Below are positions 50,693-60,694 of a stretch of DNA of 64,000 nt, piece by piece; the first letter of the stretch is position 1, and each line of letters begins with the position of its first letter. The notes beneath the pieces were generated by a model, which was given only the letters and a program-made list of their open reading frames with translations, did not search any database and had not been told where the DNA came from. Location: assembly GCA_956465555.1 (NCBI GenBank), contig OY101118.1, positions 2,811,751 through 2,875,750 on the forward strand, in the 5' to 3' direction. A program made the position numbers and the translations under genes. The DNA is from Nitzschia sp. pyKryTriq1 (lineage: Eukaryota > Bacillariophyta > Bacillariophyceae > Bacillariales > Bacillariaceae).

Positions 50693-52039
50693 ATGCCTTC
50701 CTATACATCCGATCCAAGCCGTGACGTTGATCTTTCCTCGATTCATATCAGCGATGAAGATAAAAGCGCTGCTGCCAGCGCCGTTACCAGCGTCTCGTTG
50801 AATTTTATGGATCGTCGTCGTCATCAGCCTCGTGTAGACAACCGCGAATGCGAAGACGAAGTTGTCGAGGGGGTCATGAGACAGCTGTTCAAGAAACAAA
50901 TGTCGCCGCGATCCAACAAGAGCAACAAGAGCAACACCGCTGCAATCATCCAACGCGGTCACGAAGAAGCACTGGCCAACGCCGTGTCGGCGCACGAAGA
51001 AGAAGAAGACGCTATCTCCTGCGGCTCCGATATCTCCCTTCCTCCTCCTCCACCGCCGCCCATGGTGTACCGTCCCGAGCCGAATTACAACAAGAACGAG
51101 GCTGCTTCTTCTCCCCACGGCACGGACTCCACATCCCGCTCGTTTGATGAAGAAAGGTACCTCGACACTATCGCTGCCCATAGTACTGGTACCGGTGGTC
51201 GCAACAAGAACAAGAATGCCGAACACGACCGCGGAGCCTATGTTGTGGAAAAGACTGACTCGATTGAGACTATGGATCTTACCCAGTGGCCGGCTCACTG
51301 GAACAAGTTCAACCTGTGTGGTGGCGACGACAAAAAGTGGTACATGCCAGGGCAACGCCGCCGCCTGTTGCTTCTGGGCCTAGTCGTCGCCGTGCTAGGT
51401 TTATGTTTCATCATTGGTCTCTCAGTGGGTGTTTCGAATAACAACAAGGAAAAGAAGCAAAGCAGCAGCCAAGCTCTTTCGTCATCCTCGAATCTCCGTG
51501 CGAATACTCCTGTTCCAACTCCCGTGACACCCGAACAAGAGGATGCTACTGATACTGATGCTGCTACTGATGAGGAGGAGGATGCTTCCGGCGCGGCGGA
51601 GCAGCCAGATGAAATTCTGCCAGCAGAAGAAGCAGAAGTAGTAGTAGAAGATGAATCGGGTACTCTTGCCCCCACCGAATGCCAAGACAGAATCGAGGTA
51701 GATCGTTTCTGCTACAATGTGGATGAACTCGATGATGCTGTGCTGTTTGGGATTGACTTCCAGCGTTGCGAGCCTCACAAGGAGAATTGGATCGGGATCT
51801 TCCAAGAAGGCCTCGATGATCAGAGTCTACCAGATCCTCTTTTGTGGTTGTGGACATGCAACTCTCAAGATTTGAAGGACTGCAACAAAGAGGGTGTCAT
51901 CGCCGACTCTCTAGGCATGGCAGGTCGACTAGAACCAGGGTTCTACCAAGCCCATTTCATCGAAAGGAATGGAAAGGGGCCGTTTCAATCATACCTTTCC
52001 AGCAGTGTCTTTGAAGTAAGCGACAATTGCGATCTCTAA
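50693..52039 (+). CDS. Membrane protein with C-terminal DWIG domain (copy D), 448 aa
   Basis: Single exon, first ATG (MPSYTSDPSRDVDLSS). The cytoplasmic part (1-220) is disordered, with a poly-Pro run (SLPPPPPPPMVYRPE) that could bind profilin, EVH1 or SH3-type domains. The transmembrane segment RRRLLLLGLVVAVLGLCFII is at about 222-245, followed by an acidic stalk (VTPEQEDATDTDAATDEEED). The DWIG domain (328-448) has CQDRIEVDRFCYNVDELDDA, RCEPHKENWIGIFQEGLDDQ, LLWLWTCNSQDLKDC, GRLEPGFYQAHFIERNGKGP and VFEVSDNC. There are no LRRs. It shares its plan with copies C and E. Function unknown. Confidence 0.85.
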   Translation: MPSYTSDPSRDVDLSSIHISDEDKSAAASAVTSVSLNFMDRRRHQPRVDNRECEDEVVEGVMRQLFKKQMSPRSNKSNKSNTAAIIQRGHEEALANAVSAHEEEEDAISCGSDISLPPPPPPPMVYRPEPNYNKNEAASSPHGTDSTSRSFDEERYLDTIAAHSTGTGGRNKNKNAEHDRGAYVVEKTDSIETMDLTQWPAHWNKFNLCGGDDKKWYMPGQRRRLLLLGLVVAVLGLCFIIGLSVGVSNNNKEKKQSSSQALSSSSNLRANTPVPTPVTPEQEDATDTDAATDEEEDASGAAEQPDEILPAEEAEVVVEDESGTLAPTECQDRIEVDRFCYNVDELDDAVLFGIDFQRCEPHKENWIGIFQEGLDDQSLPDPLLWLWTCNSQDLKDCNKEGVIADSLGMAGRLEPGFYQAHFIERNGKGPFQSYLSSSVFEVSDNCDL

Positions 52040-52672
52040 CTGCATCATTATTATTTGTTCGTCGGGGATCCTATTTTATCTACGCTACTGGTTAAAAAAG
52101 CAACAGCTTAAAAAGTAATTTCATATTAATTTTCTCATGTTCCCCTCCCATAGTACCCTAGTAGAAAATACCATCGCGATATCGTGGTATCGTCTGTTGC
52201 GAAAAAGACGTCAACGAGATCATACCAGTTCGTATTGTACCGGTAATCAAATGGTGTGCTCATCATCGTCTGGTGTTGCAGCTATCCCATTGAGACCATT
52301 CCTACCGGTATACTTGTACCAGTACTCGTACTCAAAACTCGCATGCAGCACAGGGAAGAGAAAAGGAGGCATGTATGAACCTTTACAGAAGAAAAAGTAG
52401 GAGTAGTGTTCATTTGCGCTTGCTGAGTTTTGAAAACTACATACTCCTAAGGTACAGGTACCGGTACAATACAAGTACTAGTTTGAGATACAGCTTTTAC
52501 TGTAAAGATCTTACTAAGTGCAGTGGGATTAGTACGATACTAAATGAGGAGGGATACTTGTGAAGTTCGTGGATAGTAGAGATGAAGAAGTTCAACGGCG
52601 AAAACGAATAGAGAGTTCGCGTATCATCTGGGAAGTATTCGTACGGTACACAGTAGAATACTGCACACTCTT
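52040..52672. other. Convergent spacer between DWIG copies D and E
   Basis: About 630 bases between two convergent 3' ends, with GTACCAGTACTCGTAC-type palindromes near 52305-52330 and 52450-52480. No gene is seen. Confidence 0.35.
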
Positions 52673-53629
52673 CTAGTTGCACTTTCGAGCAACCTCAAAA
52701 GAGCTGCTGGCAGCATAAGAGGAAGTATAGGGCGCTGCGTCTTCTGCAAATCGAATCATAAGCGCAACATAGGTACCAGCAGAGAGCCCTTCGGTGAAGA
52801 AGAGGACGTCCTCGTTGACAGCGGCTTCACAGTCTTGGGTTCCACAAGTCCATAGCCAAACGAGCGGCTCGGGAAGACTCTCAGGGTCGGTGATGGATGC
52901 CACAGGCCAGACCCCAATCCAGTCATTTACTAGAGGCTCACAGTTCTCAAAGGCAAGGATGATTTCTTGAAAAGGCTCGTAACAGGCGTCAACCGGAGTC
53001 ACTGTGGATGTGGAACATTTTTGTTCTACCGGAGCGTCGGTGGCATTCATGGGGGTGGTGGGCGACATTGTCTCAACTGCTACGGGAGGATCGGTGACAG
53101 CTTCTGGAGCATCCGTGCTGGTAGATCCAGCGTTATTATCCACGAGTGCGTCAGAAGACGTGGTAACCTTTTCGCCATCGTCACCACCACCGAGACCCAC
53201 AGAAAGACCCAAAATTAGGGCGAGGAGAAAAAGGACGATAGCAAAAATCAATGGTTTCTTTTGGGTCGTCTTGCGTGCTGCTTCTTTCAAGTTCAAGCTC
53301 TGCATCCAGGATTCAGCGGCATCTAACTCAATCGTAGATTCACACTCGTCTTGGGAAGTAATAATATCCACAGGCGGCGGCGGAGGCGGTTCCTCCTCGT
53401 CGCCCTCTTTAGCCTTGTTGTTCTTCCCTCGAAAGATGGAGTTTCGAATGTTGCGGAAGCTGGCGGAAAGCGTGGGCGGTGGGGGAGGCGGAACCGAACT
53501 GTCCTCATCGTCGTCCCTCAAGACGGTCTCAAAACTGGGATCATATCTTATTTGCAGCTCGTCTTCAGAAGCAACACTCATGGTAGCGTCAGCAGGCTCT
53601 GGATCGAGATTGGGTTCGAACTTGGACAT
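52673..53629 (-). CDS. Membrane protein with C-terminal DWIG domain (copy E), 318 aa
   Basis: Single exon, the shortest member. The cytoplasmic part (1-125) is acidic with two poly-Pro runs (VPPPPPPTLS, EEPPPPPPVD) and a basic patch (RNSIFRGKNNKAK). The transmembrane segment KKPLIFAIVLFLLALILGLS is at about 127-149, followed by a Thr/Pro/Asp stalk with MSPTTPMNATDAPVE. The DWIG domain (203-318) has CSTSTVTPVDACYEPFQEII, CEPLVNDWIGVWPVASITDP, LVWLWTCGTQDCEAAVNED, GLSAGTYVALMIR and SSFEVARKC. Family cysteines are all present. Function unknown. It is convergent with copy D, so D and E may be an old inverted duplication. Confidence 0.85.
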   Translation of the reverse strand: MSKFEPNLDPEPADATMSVASEDELQIRYDPSFETVLRDDDEDSSVPPPPPPTLSASFRNIRNSIFRGKNNKAKEGDEEEPPPPPPVDIITSQDECESTIELDAAESWMQSLNLKEAARKTTQKKPLIFAIVLFLLALILGLSVGLGGGDDGEKVTTSSDALVDNNAGSTSTDAPEAVTDPPVAVETMSPTTPMNATDAPVEQKCSTSTVTPVDACYEPFQEIILAFENCEPLVNDWIGVWPVASITDPESLPEPLVWLWTCGTQDCEAAVNEDVLFFTEGLSAGTYVALMIRFAEDAAPYTSSYAASSSFEVARKCN

Positions 53630-54906
53630 TGTGGTGGTTTTGATGATGGAATAATTCGGGAAGGGTACAAGTATGGTACTCGTAAATCAAAATGCGTTAT
53701 CCTCTTGATTGAAAAAGTGTGGAACACTTCTTCATGTGCTTGGTATTTTTGGTTGGGATATGTGTACCACCGTACTCGTATGACACGATCGAAAATCGGA
53801 AGAAAGTTGGCTTCTCTAATATTTGGCTTCCCACCGTCGAAGCGACCCGCGACCGATCGTGCATAACAATCATCGCGGCGAGCGCGGGAATAACGCTTCA
53901 ACCGCTTCAAACTGGATGTTGGATGGTGAACGGAAAGCTCGCCGTATCCGCAGTATGGCGCACCTCGAATACTCACAGGAAATGTCGCGATTGAAAGAGG
54001 TGAGCGCTAAGTGTCGTTAATTTACGGGTAAAATAGGAGCCAGCCGAGGTTCCAAATTTTGGAAAAAGGCCAATCACTTCCCAAGCGCGTGCCACCGACG
54101 TTCTGCTCTGCTAAATAAAAACTTCATGCCGACAACGACTATCGACTATCGACGATCATGATGTTTGTGGTGGTTGTGTGCCGTCTGCGACTCCTCGTAC
54201 TAAGAGTAGCCGCCGAACTCTCTCTCTAAGAGTAGAGTAGCTCTACTAGTAGAGTCTACTCTCTCTACGAGTAGTACCGGTAGAGCAGAGAGCAGGGAGC
54301 AGGGAGCAGGGAGCAGGGAGCAGGGAGCAGGGAGCAGGGAGCAGGGAGCAGGGAGCAGGGAGCAGGGAGAGAGAGAGTACATTCAGCAGCTGGAGGAGGG
54401 ATTATGCACCATAGTAGTTCTACCAGAGCACAGTACTTGTAATAAGTTTTTGCACTTCGCGTGTTCGTCGCGTCTTTTACCCGTACAAGCCCTTCCCTAT
54501 GTAGAATCTGGTACCAGGTATACAGTAACATTTTGTGTTATTATAAATTCCATATACTTTGACAGTACAAGTATCTCGAGCAGGGAGAGTGCAACAAGCC
54601 CAACAATCATACTGCGTGCGTAAAACTCACTGTTAGGGAAATGTACTGTAGTGAAGACAGCTATTATTTCATCATGGTCAATACCAAGACATTCCAGTAG
54701 GAATCCAAGTACTCCCAACAATATACATAGAACTCTGTAAAGAACAAAGAACTACTCTTGCTCTTTCGAACGATTACTATGTAGCTCCTGTGACCTCTGA
54801 ACCAACCACCACAAAAATGTCTGGATCATCATTATTCTGATCACGATTCTTGATTCTTCTCGTCTCGTCTGGACCGAATAGATAATCAACCATGTCCACA
54901 GCCCTC
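53630..54906. other. Intergenic with minisatellite
   Basis: Spacer between DWIG copy E and the glycosyltransferase 3' end. It contains CTCTACTAGTAGAG tracts (54228-54275) and the AGCAGGG array listed separately. No gene is seen. Confidence 0.35.
54291..54367. repeat. (AGCAGGG)11 minisatellite
   Basis: Eleven perfect 7-bp units in a row, preceded by the variant AGCAGAG and followed by AGAGAGAGAG. The G-rich strand is the plus strand. Confidence 0.95.
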
Positions 54907-56394
54907 TCAATATGGCAGTTGTATGGGATGTAGTGACGAAGTGTTGTTGAGTCCTTCTTCGGTCCGAAGCTCTACTAGCGTATGCCACCACAGGTATTGG
55001 GTTGAATGGGCCTCTCGTCGTCGAAGGATCTTGGGCGCTTTTTGCTGCCATGGCTTGGACCCTCCGGTGAAATGTCGAAAATGCCGATACGGTGGAAGAC
55101 ACCCTGGCCAATTGGGACTGGAAGAAGAAGTCAGCCTCGCACAAGCGTCAGGCATAAAGTCATAGGCGTCCTTGGGGGCGACATTTGTCCAGAAACTGTT
55201 CCGAGTGGAAGTGATATTCCATTGCTGTTTAATCAGAGTCATCGTCGTCGGCACCTCTGTTGCATTATTATTTGTGCTGGGGCCAAAATTTATGACTTTA
55301 CGGGCCAATATTTGCGTACAATCCTTCAATACATACTTGCAATAATGATAGAGAAAGCCTTGGTCGGCATTTGCGGCCCAAAAGTTCCATAGAGTGCCCG
55401 TATTCTTGGCCGCGTTGGTTTCCCAAGCATCGGGTGGTTGAATGGCATGACCCCAACCAAGAACTTCGTCCCATCCCTTGCGATTGCGATTCCCCAGAAG
55501 AGGACCCCGTTCTTTGATAATGCGTTGAATATCTTGATATACTGTGCTATTGGGACGAACCACCATCATGCCGCCATTGGATGGTTCTCGATTCGAAGCA
55601 ACGATGATCGTAGGCTTCAAAAAACCATGGTCAGCTTGCTCCATCAAATAATCAAGATTATTGAGGGGCATGAAATCGCTGTCCAGATACATGACTTGAC
55701 GATATTCCGTTAGATTGAAGACGGTAAATTTGTGGAACATGGTTCCATAGATATTGAGGTGACGATCATTCTGATCTTTCGGCAAATAATGCACCCGGAT
55801 CTTCATACCCTCCAGCAGTTGCAAGTCGTCAATCGGAAGAGCTTGGTGGGAAGAGTTGTAATGCAACTTGATAATGACCACGACATCGGAAGTAGATCCA
55901 TGGAGTCTCAAGAGCCTCGTTGCAATGAGAATATTGGCGAGATATCCCTTGTAGCTAGGCTTTTCTGGATACAATCTCCAAATTGCAAATGCATAAGCGT
56001 ATCGAGAACTATTGCTGTGATTCGGAAGCTTTGATGGTTCGTCGATCTTCGTTGAGGCTGGTGGGCCGTCGGCTGCTTTAGTCGCCGAAGTGTATTTATT
56101 CGTTGACGTATTTCTCGTCGATTTGGAAGGCTCAGTGATGACTCCTCGTCCAACAGTGGCGAGCGCCGGTGGACTCGTGATATCAGTGGTAATATCGGCG
56201 CTCATTGTAGGAAAAGTGCCGTTGCGGATGCCGCGGTGATCATCAAAGTTGTTGGAGACCGAAACGTCATCCCACGCCAGAGGATCCCTTCGAACTGAAT
56301 CGACGTTCTGTTGGAACCGCAAAATCGGCCATAACAAAATGAAAAGCGCCGCAATAATAACTGCGATCGTCCTGTAGGGGAAGCGGCGGCTCAT
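54907..56394 (-). CDS. Golgi-type GT8 glycosyltransferase, 495 aa
   Basis: Single exon. A type II membrane protein: short basic N-terminus, signal anchor (IAVIIAALFILLWPILRF, 10-27), then a Ser/Thr-rich stem and a lumenal catalytic domain from about 130. The catalytic domain resembles glycogenin-like family 8 transferases: YKGYLANILIATRLLRLHG, MFHKFTVFNLTEYRQVMYLD, the metal-binding DxD in YLDSDFMPLNNLDYL (near 233), NGGMMVVRPNSTVYQDI, DQGFLYHYCK and a late HFTGGSKPW that supplies the C-terminal His/Gly/Lys of the active site. Many N-x-S/T sites fit a lumenal position. The sugar donor and acceptor are not readable. A role in protein or wall glycan building is inferred from family and topology. 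Confidence 0.88.
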   Translation of the reverse strand: MSRRFPYRTIAVIIAALFILLWPILRFQQNVDSVRRDPLAWDDVSVSNNFDDHRGIRNGTFPTMSADITTDITSPPALATVGRGVITEPSKSTRNTSTNKYTSATKAADGPPASTKIDEPSKLPNHSNSSRYAYAFAIWRLYPEKPSYKGYLANILIATRLLRLHGSTSDVVVIIKLHYNSSHQALPIDDLQLLEGMKIRVHYLPKDQNDRHLNIYGTMFHKFTVFNLTEYRQVMYLDSDFMPLNNLDYLMEQADHGFLKPTIIVASNREPSNGGMMVVRPNSTVYQDIQRIIKERGPLLGNRNRKGWDEVLGWGHAIQPPDAWETNAAKNTGTLWNFWAANADQGFLYHYCKYVLKDCTQILARKVINFGPSTNNNATEVPTTMTLIKQQWNITSTRNSFWTNVAPKDAYDFMPDACARLTSSSSPNWPGCLPPYRHFRHFTGGSKPWQQKAPKILRRREAHSTQYLWWHTLVELRTEEGLNNTSSLHPIQLPY

Positions 56395-56997
56395 GGCGAC
56401 TGCAGTTGATGAAGTATCATGTTTGGCGTTTGCTATGCGACGATGTTGTTATTGTGGTCATCGTTCATGGAGTCATCGTCAAAAGTCAAAAGTCAAGAAG
56501 TCAAAATCTTACAATGTGGCGAGTTCGCTCGACGCTCGACCTACAGTGTCGCTGTACCTGGAACTACGCACAGTAACAGTCCCGGTACACGAAGTATGAG
56601 TACGACCGCGCGGTCATTCGCATCATCATTCGTAGCAGTCGCAGAAGTCAGTCTTGCTTGCTTCCGCATGCATCAGATAAGACGGAGCACTTCGGACGAC
56701 GATGACGACTTGACGAATCATCCCAATAAGATTCTTTGCATCCATAATAGAAGCAATGGTACTCCATGCTTGTTTGCTTGTTTGATTGTTAGACATACTC
56801 GAACACTCAGTACGTAACTAGCAGGCAAGCTACTACTACTCTTTATTTCCCTTCCAACAAAGTGATAGCAATGCTAGAAAAGTTTAACGGTTTTGTCCGC
56901 AAGGAGCAGGAATACTACTGTACTACTACTACCGACTTTCAAGTAACAGGCGGCAACAAACTTCGAATACCTATATCTTTACTACTACTACTTCTTC
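56395..56997. other. Intergenic
   Basis: Between the glycosyltransferase 5' end and the DUF2252 gene 3' end. Nothing is recognised beyond short TACTACTAC runs near 56830 and 56910. Confidence 0.3.
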
Positions 56998-58890
56998 TTA
57001 CGTACTTATCATATCCTCGCCGCGTTCACCTTGTTCTTGTTCGGGGTAGTGTTCATGGACATATTTGGCAAAACATTCATAATCCAGCAAGACTTGTTCG
57101 TGATAGGCTCGTGCCAAGCGAGCCACTGCTTTACCCCATTCACGGCGTTTGCTCTTTCTACCCAACAGTGCTCGAATGACATGCTTGAAATCACCTGGCT
57201 TCTTCGCCACGCTCCCTCTCACATGAGATGTTGCCGTCGCCCTAGCAATCTGTGCCATAAATTCCGTAAATAAATGGGGATCATCCAATTTGTCCAGGCT
57301 GGGGGAGTCCTTCCAAGGACTTCGTTGTCGTACCGAAAAGGGCTGCAAAACTCCATTTGCATCGGGAAGCATGAGCCATCCTGTGTATGGGTCTGTGAAG
57401 GAAGTCAATTTGCGTTGGCCCTCGATGGCGCGTGCGGCGGCATTGGGAAAGAGGACTTGATACCACGCTTGTTCCGCGGGGGTCAAGACCTGAGACACGG
57501 CACCCGGGGGCTCGTATTTGACATCCAAGACGACTGCCGTCCGTCCCTTCTTGGTATCAACAGATTCCAGCAACTCATCAGTTCCCTTGAGAAGGACATA
57601 GTAGCGATCGACTCCCGAGGATCCTATCCCAGAGCCAACACGAGCTGCGACATCTAAGACGGTAAAAAAGTCGTCATCCCATTGTCGTACCGCCCATCCC
57701 AATTTCATCATTGTCGCTCCATACCGGGTGGCTGTAAAAGCAGATCGGATCTGCCCTTCTCGCTCCGGTGAAAGAGCTGCCAATTTGGTGAAGGGGTCCG
57801 GTTGATCCACAGGCCCCTTTTGAAAAAGTCGATTTTTTGTGGCTTTATCAATGTTCGTGTACTTTTTCATCTGCTTTTCATAAGATCCATCGGATTGCAC
57901 GTCTTTGAGAAATTCTTTTAAGAATCCCTTGGTTGTTTTGGTTGTCAGTTCAAATAGCAATGCATCTTCGTTGCCAATGTAGTCAATGATGGTAAGGATG
58001 TACGTGTCGGTAAATTTTTTGAGCACCTTGTCCACTTGCACCTGATCGAGTCCATTCGTCAACGCGTGATTGTACACGGAAACGGCAATGCGCAATACGT
58101 CAATTTGAAAATCATAAATGGCGGCTTCATCAAAGTCGTTGACACTGAACACAACATCGCCGTGTCGATTCCGAAAGGCGCCAAAGTTCGAAAGATGTTG
58201 ATCACCCGTCACCCAAGTAAAGGTGGATTTTTCATCGAGAGGTACACCATCCTTGAGGGTGGAATCGTTTCGCAAAGTCTCGGAGAGACCTTCTCCGAAA
58301 TGACCATGCACAAAGTCGTTCCAAAAGATGTTCGCAGTAGCGCGATAAAAAACATTGGAGTCGACTGACTGTTTCTGATAGCGAGTGCGGAGTTCCGAAG
58401 GGGTGCTTCCAAGATCCCGCTTTTTAAACTGCTTCATCACCCACGCACAACGTGACTGAATGATAGGATGCTTAGTGTTAGCATCATACGAAAATGTCGA
58501 ATTCGAAGCTTTGGAAGAATAGAGTATTTGATCGGCTCCGAGTGCACCGTGGTTCCAAGGATCTTCTCCTTGTTGAAGCAAATCGGCTTCACGGGCAGAC
58601 CCTACCGCGGTCGTTGCCGCCATCCATGAAAATGAATGGTCCTCCTTATTGTGAGAAATAATGTGTGAGATTGTGAGCGCCAGACAAGCTACAATAAGTA
58701 TAAGGGAGCCTGATCGACCTGATACGTGCACCTTCCAGGGCGAAGATCGTTCTTCTCGCGCTGGCAGTGGAGAGGATGCTGTCGCCATGTTGTCCTCGAT
58801 TTCATTATCTTTCTGCTGTCCGCGCCTCTGCTGAGGCAGCAAAGAAGCAAGCTCGCTGCTAGGAATCATCGTTTCAGAAGTGAGGACCAT
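56998..58890 (-). CDS. Membrane-anchored DUF2252 family protein, 630 aa
   Basis: Single exon. The body matches the DUF2252 family (COG4320), proteins related in fold to small-molecule phosphotransferases and protein kinases. Seen here: the catalytic-loop-like TWVTGDQHLSNFGAFRNRHG (near 228) and the metal-binding-like VFSVNDFDEAAIYDFQIDVL (near 250), then RVGSGIGSSGVDRYYVLLKG and AVVLDVKYEPPGAVSQ, all landmarks of the family. The family is mostly bacterial and about 400-450 residues. This protein has an extra N-terminus with a single transmembrane segment (GSLILIVACLALTISHIIS, about 60-80), so the domain would sit on the far side of an ER, Golgi or plasma membrane. Start at the first ATG; a second in-frame ATG is seven codons on. 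Substrate unknown; bacterial origin is possible. Confidence 0.85.
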   Translation of the reverse strand: MVLTSETMIPSSELASLLPQQRRGQQKDNEIEDNMATASSPLPAREERSSPWKVHVSGRSGSLILIVACLALTISHIISHNKEDHSFSWMAATTAVGSAREADLLQQGEDPWNHGALGADQILYSSKASNSTFSYDANTKHPIIQSRCAWVMKQFKKRDLGSTPSELRTRYQKQSVDSNVFYRATANIFWNDFVHGHFGEGLSETLRNDSTLKDGVPLDEKSTFTWVTGDQHLSNFGAFRNRHGDVVFSVNDFDEAAIYDFQIDVLRIAVSVYNHALTNGLDQVQVDKVLKKFTDTYILTIIDYIGNEDALLFELTTKTTKGFLKEFLKDVQSDGSYEKQMKKYTNIDKATKNRLFQKGPVDQPDPFTKLAALSPEREGQIRSAFTATRYGATMMKLGWAVRQWDDDFFTVLDVAARVGSGIGSSGVDRYYVLLKGTDELLESVDTKKGRTAVVLDVKYEPPGAVSQVLTPAEQAWYQVLFPNAAARAIEGQRKLTSFTDPYTGWLMLPDANGVLQPFSVRQRSPWKDSPSLDKLDDPHLFTEFMAQIARATATSHVRGSVAKKPGDFKHVIRALLGRKSKRREWGKAVARLARAYHEQVLLDYECFAKYVHEHYPEQEQGERGEDMIST

Positions 58891-59572
58891 GGCCTCTGTT
58901 TCAACAGACGACGCCTTCCAATGGATATGTAGGTTTGATACAGTACAAACTGCAAACTCTATGTTGCTTCTTGTACTTCGGAGAAGCGCAGGCAGCCAAC
59001 GTCAAGCAGAAAGCAGAAAGCAGAAATAAGCAATGATGATGATGATGATGACGAATGAGAGAGGCAGGAGGGAGAATAATAATAATAGACAGATCGCAAT
59101 CATCCATGAGATGACGACATCATGCGCGGGCGGGCAATATTAGGCAGATGGGTTTGAGCGAGCTCGTGGAGCTCGTGGAACAGTTTGGGTTATGCATCCA
59201 AGAAAAGTATCTTTGATGCTGATCTTCGTGGCGGTCGGGTCGGTTTTCCTCTCCAACCACAATTTCTTTTGTAGCTGGTAGCTCCGGTATCGGTATTAAT
59301 ACACTACATACCGATAGAAGAATTAGAATTTTAGAAGCAGCAATAGTAGACGTAAACTAAACTACAGTAGAATACGAGTTCCGATCCTCCCAGTGCGAAA
59401 AGTCCCAAAGTCGACTGGCGCCAGTCCTGCATCGACAAGTTCCAGTTGAAGGAATTTCCCGAAGCGTGGCAATCTAGGGCACTTTCCAAGTGAAGCACCG
59501 CAGATACCGCGGCTTGGGAGCAGTACTACGACTTCCGTATGCAAGTGGAAGAAAAAGAGTGTGACGAAGAAA
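58891..59572. other. Intergenic
   Basis: The 5' flank of the DUF2252 gene, with an (ATG)n run at 59034-59050. No gene is seen before the interrupted frame that follows. Confidence 0.3.
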
Positions 59573-60694
59573 ATGAGGATGGGATGGAAGAATGGTAGTG
59601 ACGACTCCTCTGAAGAAGACGATGACGACGATAACGACGAGGCAGCGCTGTTAAGGCAGATTCGGCAACATGTTGTGAGCGTAATTAAAAAGGTTGGTGT
59701 CCCGGATTGGAAGAATCATTGTTTCACCAAAGTTCTCGGAGCAGTCTTCGATGGCTCGAATGAGCCCAGAACCGTGGAGATCGTGTCCACGATATTTTCT
59801 CCGTACGCTCTTCCACACTGCATTCAGTTTGAACATCGCTTTCATAATCGTACCGGATTGAGCTCGATTGAATTCCGATGTTCGTGGAATTTTCGGATGT
59901 TATCCTTCTTTCAGCACTTTCCGGAACAAATCAAATCGTCGCATGAGGCAATCAGTGGGGCTTTTGTCGGAGATCGTACTACCAAGAAGCTTTCTGACAT
60001 GTACCCACATGAAGTGATGTACGATCCAAATATTCTCTAAACGTACCACTCGGATGAGGATCTCGAGATTCTTTGTGACAATGGACTTATGGAGCCACCG
60101 ATCGAGAATCGTTGGGCCTGGACAGCTATCGAAGACATTGGTACCGACAACTTTACGCCACGAACGATTTCTCGCATGAAACGCTGGTTGCTTGGGAATT
60201 TGGTCAAGGCTGGGGATGTGATTAGTGACTACGATTTCCTTAACGCTTTTTTTACATCCGTTGGATGTAAGGGCTTTGAAAGCAGCTGTTTCGAGGCAAG
60301 TTATGGGTACACGTTCAACTTTTACAGCCACAAAGACTCGTTGGAACAAGCCCAAGCGGATGGACTTATTGAGGAGGACGAGGAGGACTTCCCAAGTATG
60401 TCCTGGCTGGAATATCAGGCGAGATGGGCGACCAATGCACTCAGACCCATCGATCGGTACTATGTTGGATATAATCTTCTCGAATCAAAGGCATCTTGGG
60501 GGAAGAACGTGATTGACGATTGTACAAATCAAGATCAGGAAGAGAAAATCAAACAGTATTTGGAGGAGGACGAAGAAATAGAGGACCTGGCCAGATGTCC
60601 ATGGCTGCTCTGGGAACGAGCATCCAAGAGGACAAAGTTTGACGCCACTGCGATTATGAGCTTACTTTCGCAGCTTCGACGTCCTGGTATCTAA
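59573..60694 (+). pseudogene. Unknown gene interrupted by one in-frame TAA
   Basis: One reading frame runs from ATG at 59573 to TAA at 60692-60694 (about 370 codons), broken only by TAA at 60038-60040. Both halves have the same composition and protein-like content. Before the stop: an acidic run, VVSVIKKVGVPDWKNHCFTK, EHRFHNRTGLSSIEFRCSWN. After it: TYHSDEDLEILCDNGLMEPP, NRWAWTAIEDIGTDNFTPRT, MSWLEYQARWATNALRPIDR and WLLWERASKRTKFDATAIMS. I do not recognise the family. No intron with fitting signals removes the stop. TAA cannot be read as selenocysteine, so the presence of tRNA-Sec does not help. It is most likely a recent nonsense pseudogene or a null allele; a sequencing error is the other option. 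Confidence 0.65.

Noticed and set aside
54291-54367. CRISPR-like array
   Set aside because: The 7-bp units are contiguous with no spacers; it is a minisatellite in a eukaryotic genome.
60038-60040. Selenocysteine readthrough of the internal stop
   Set aside because: The codon is TAA, not TGA, so tRNA-Sec cannot explain it.
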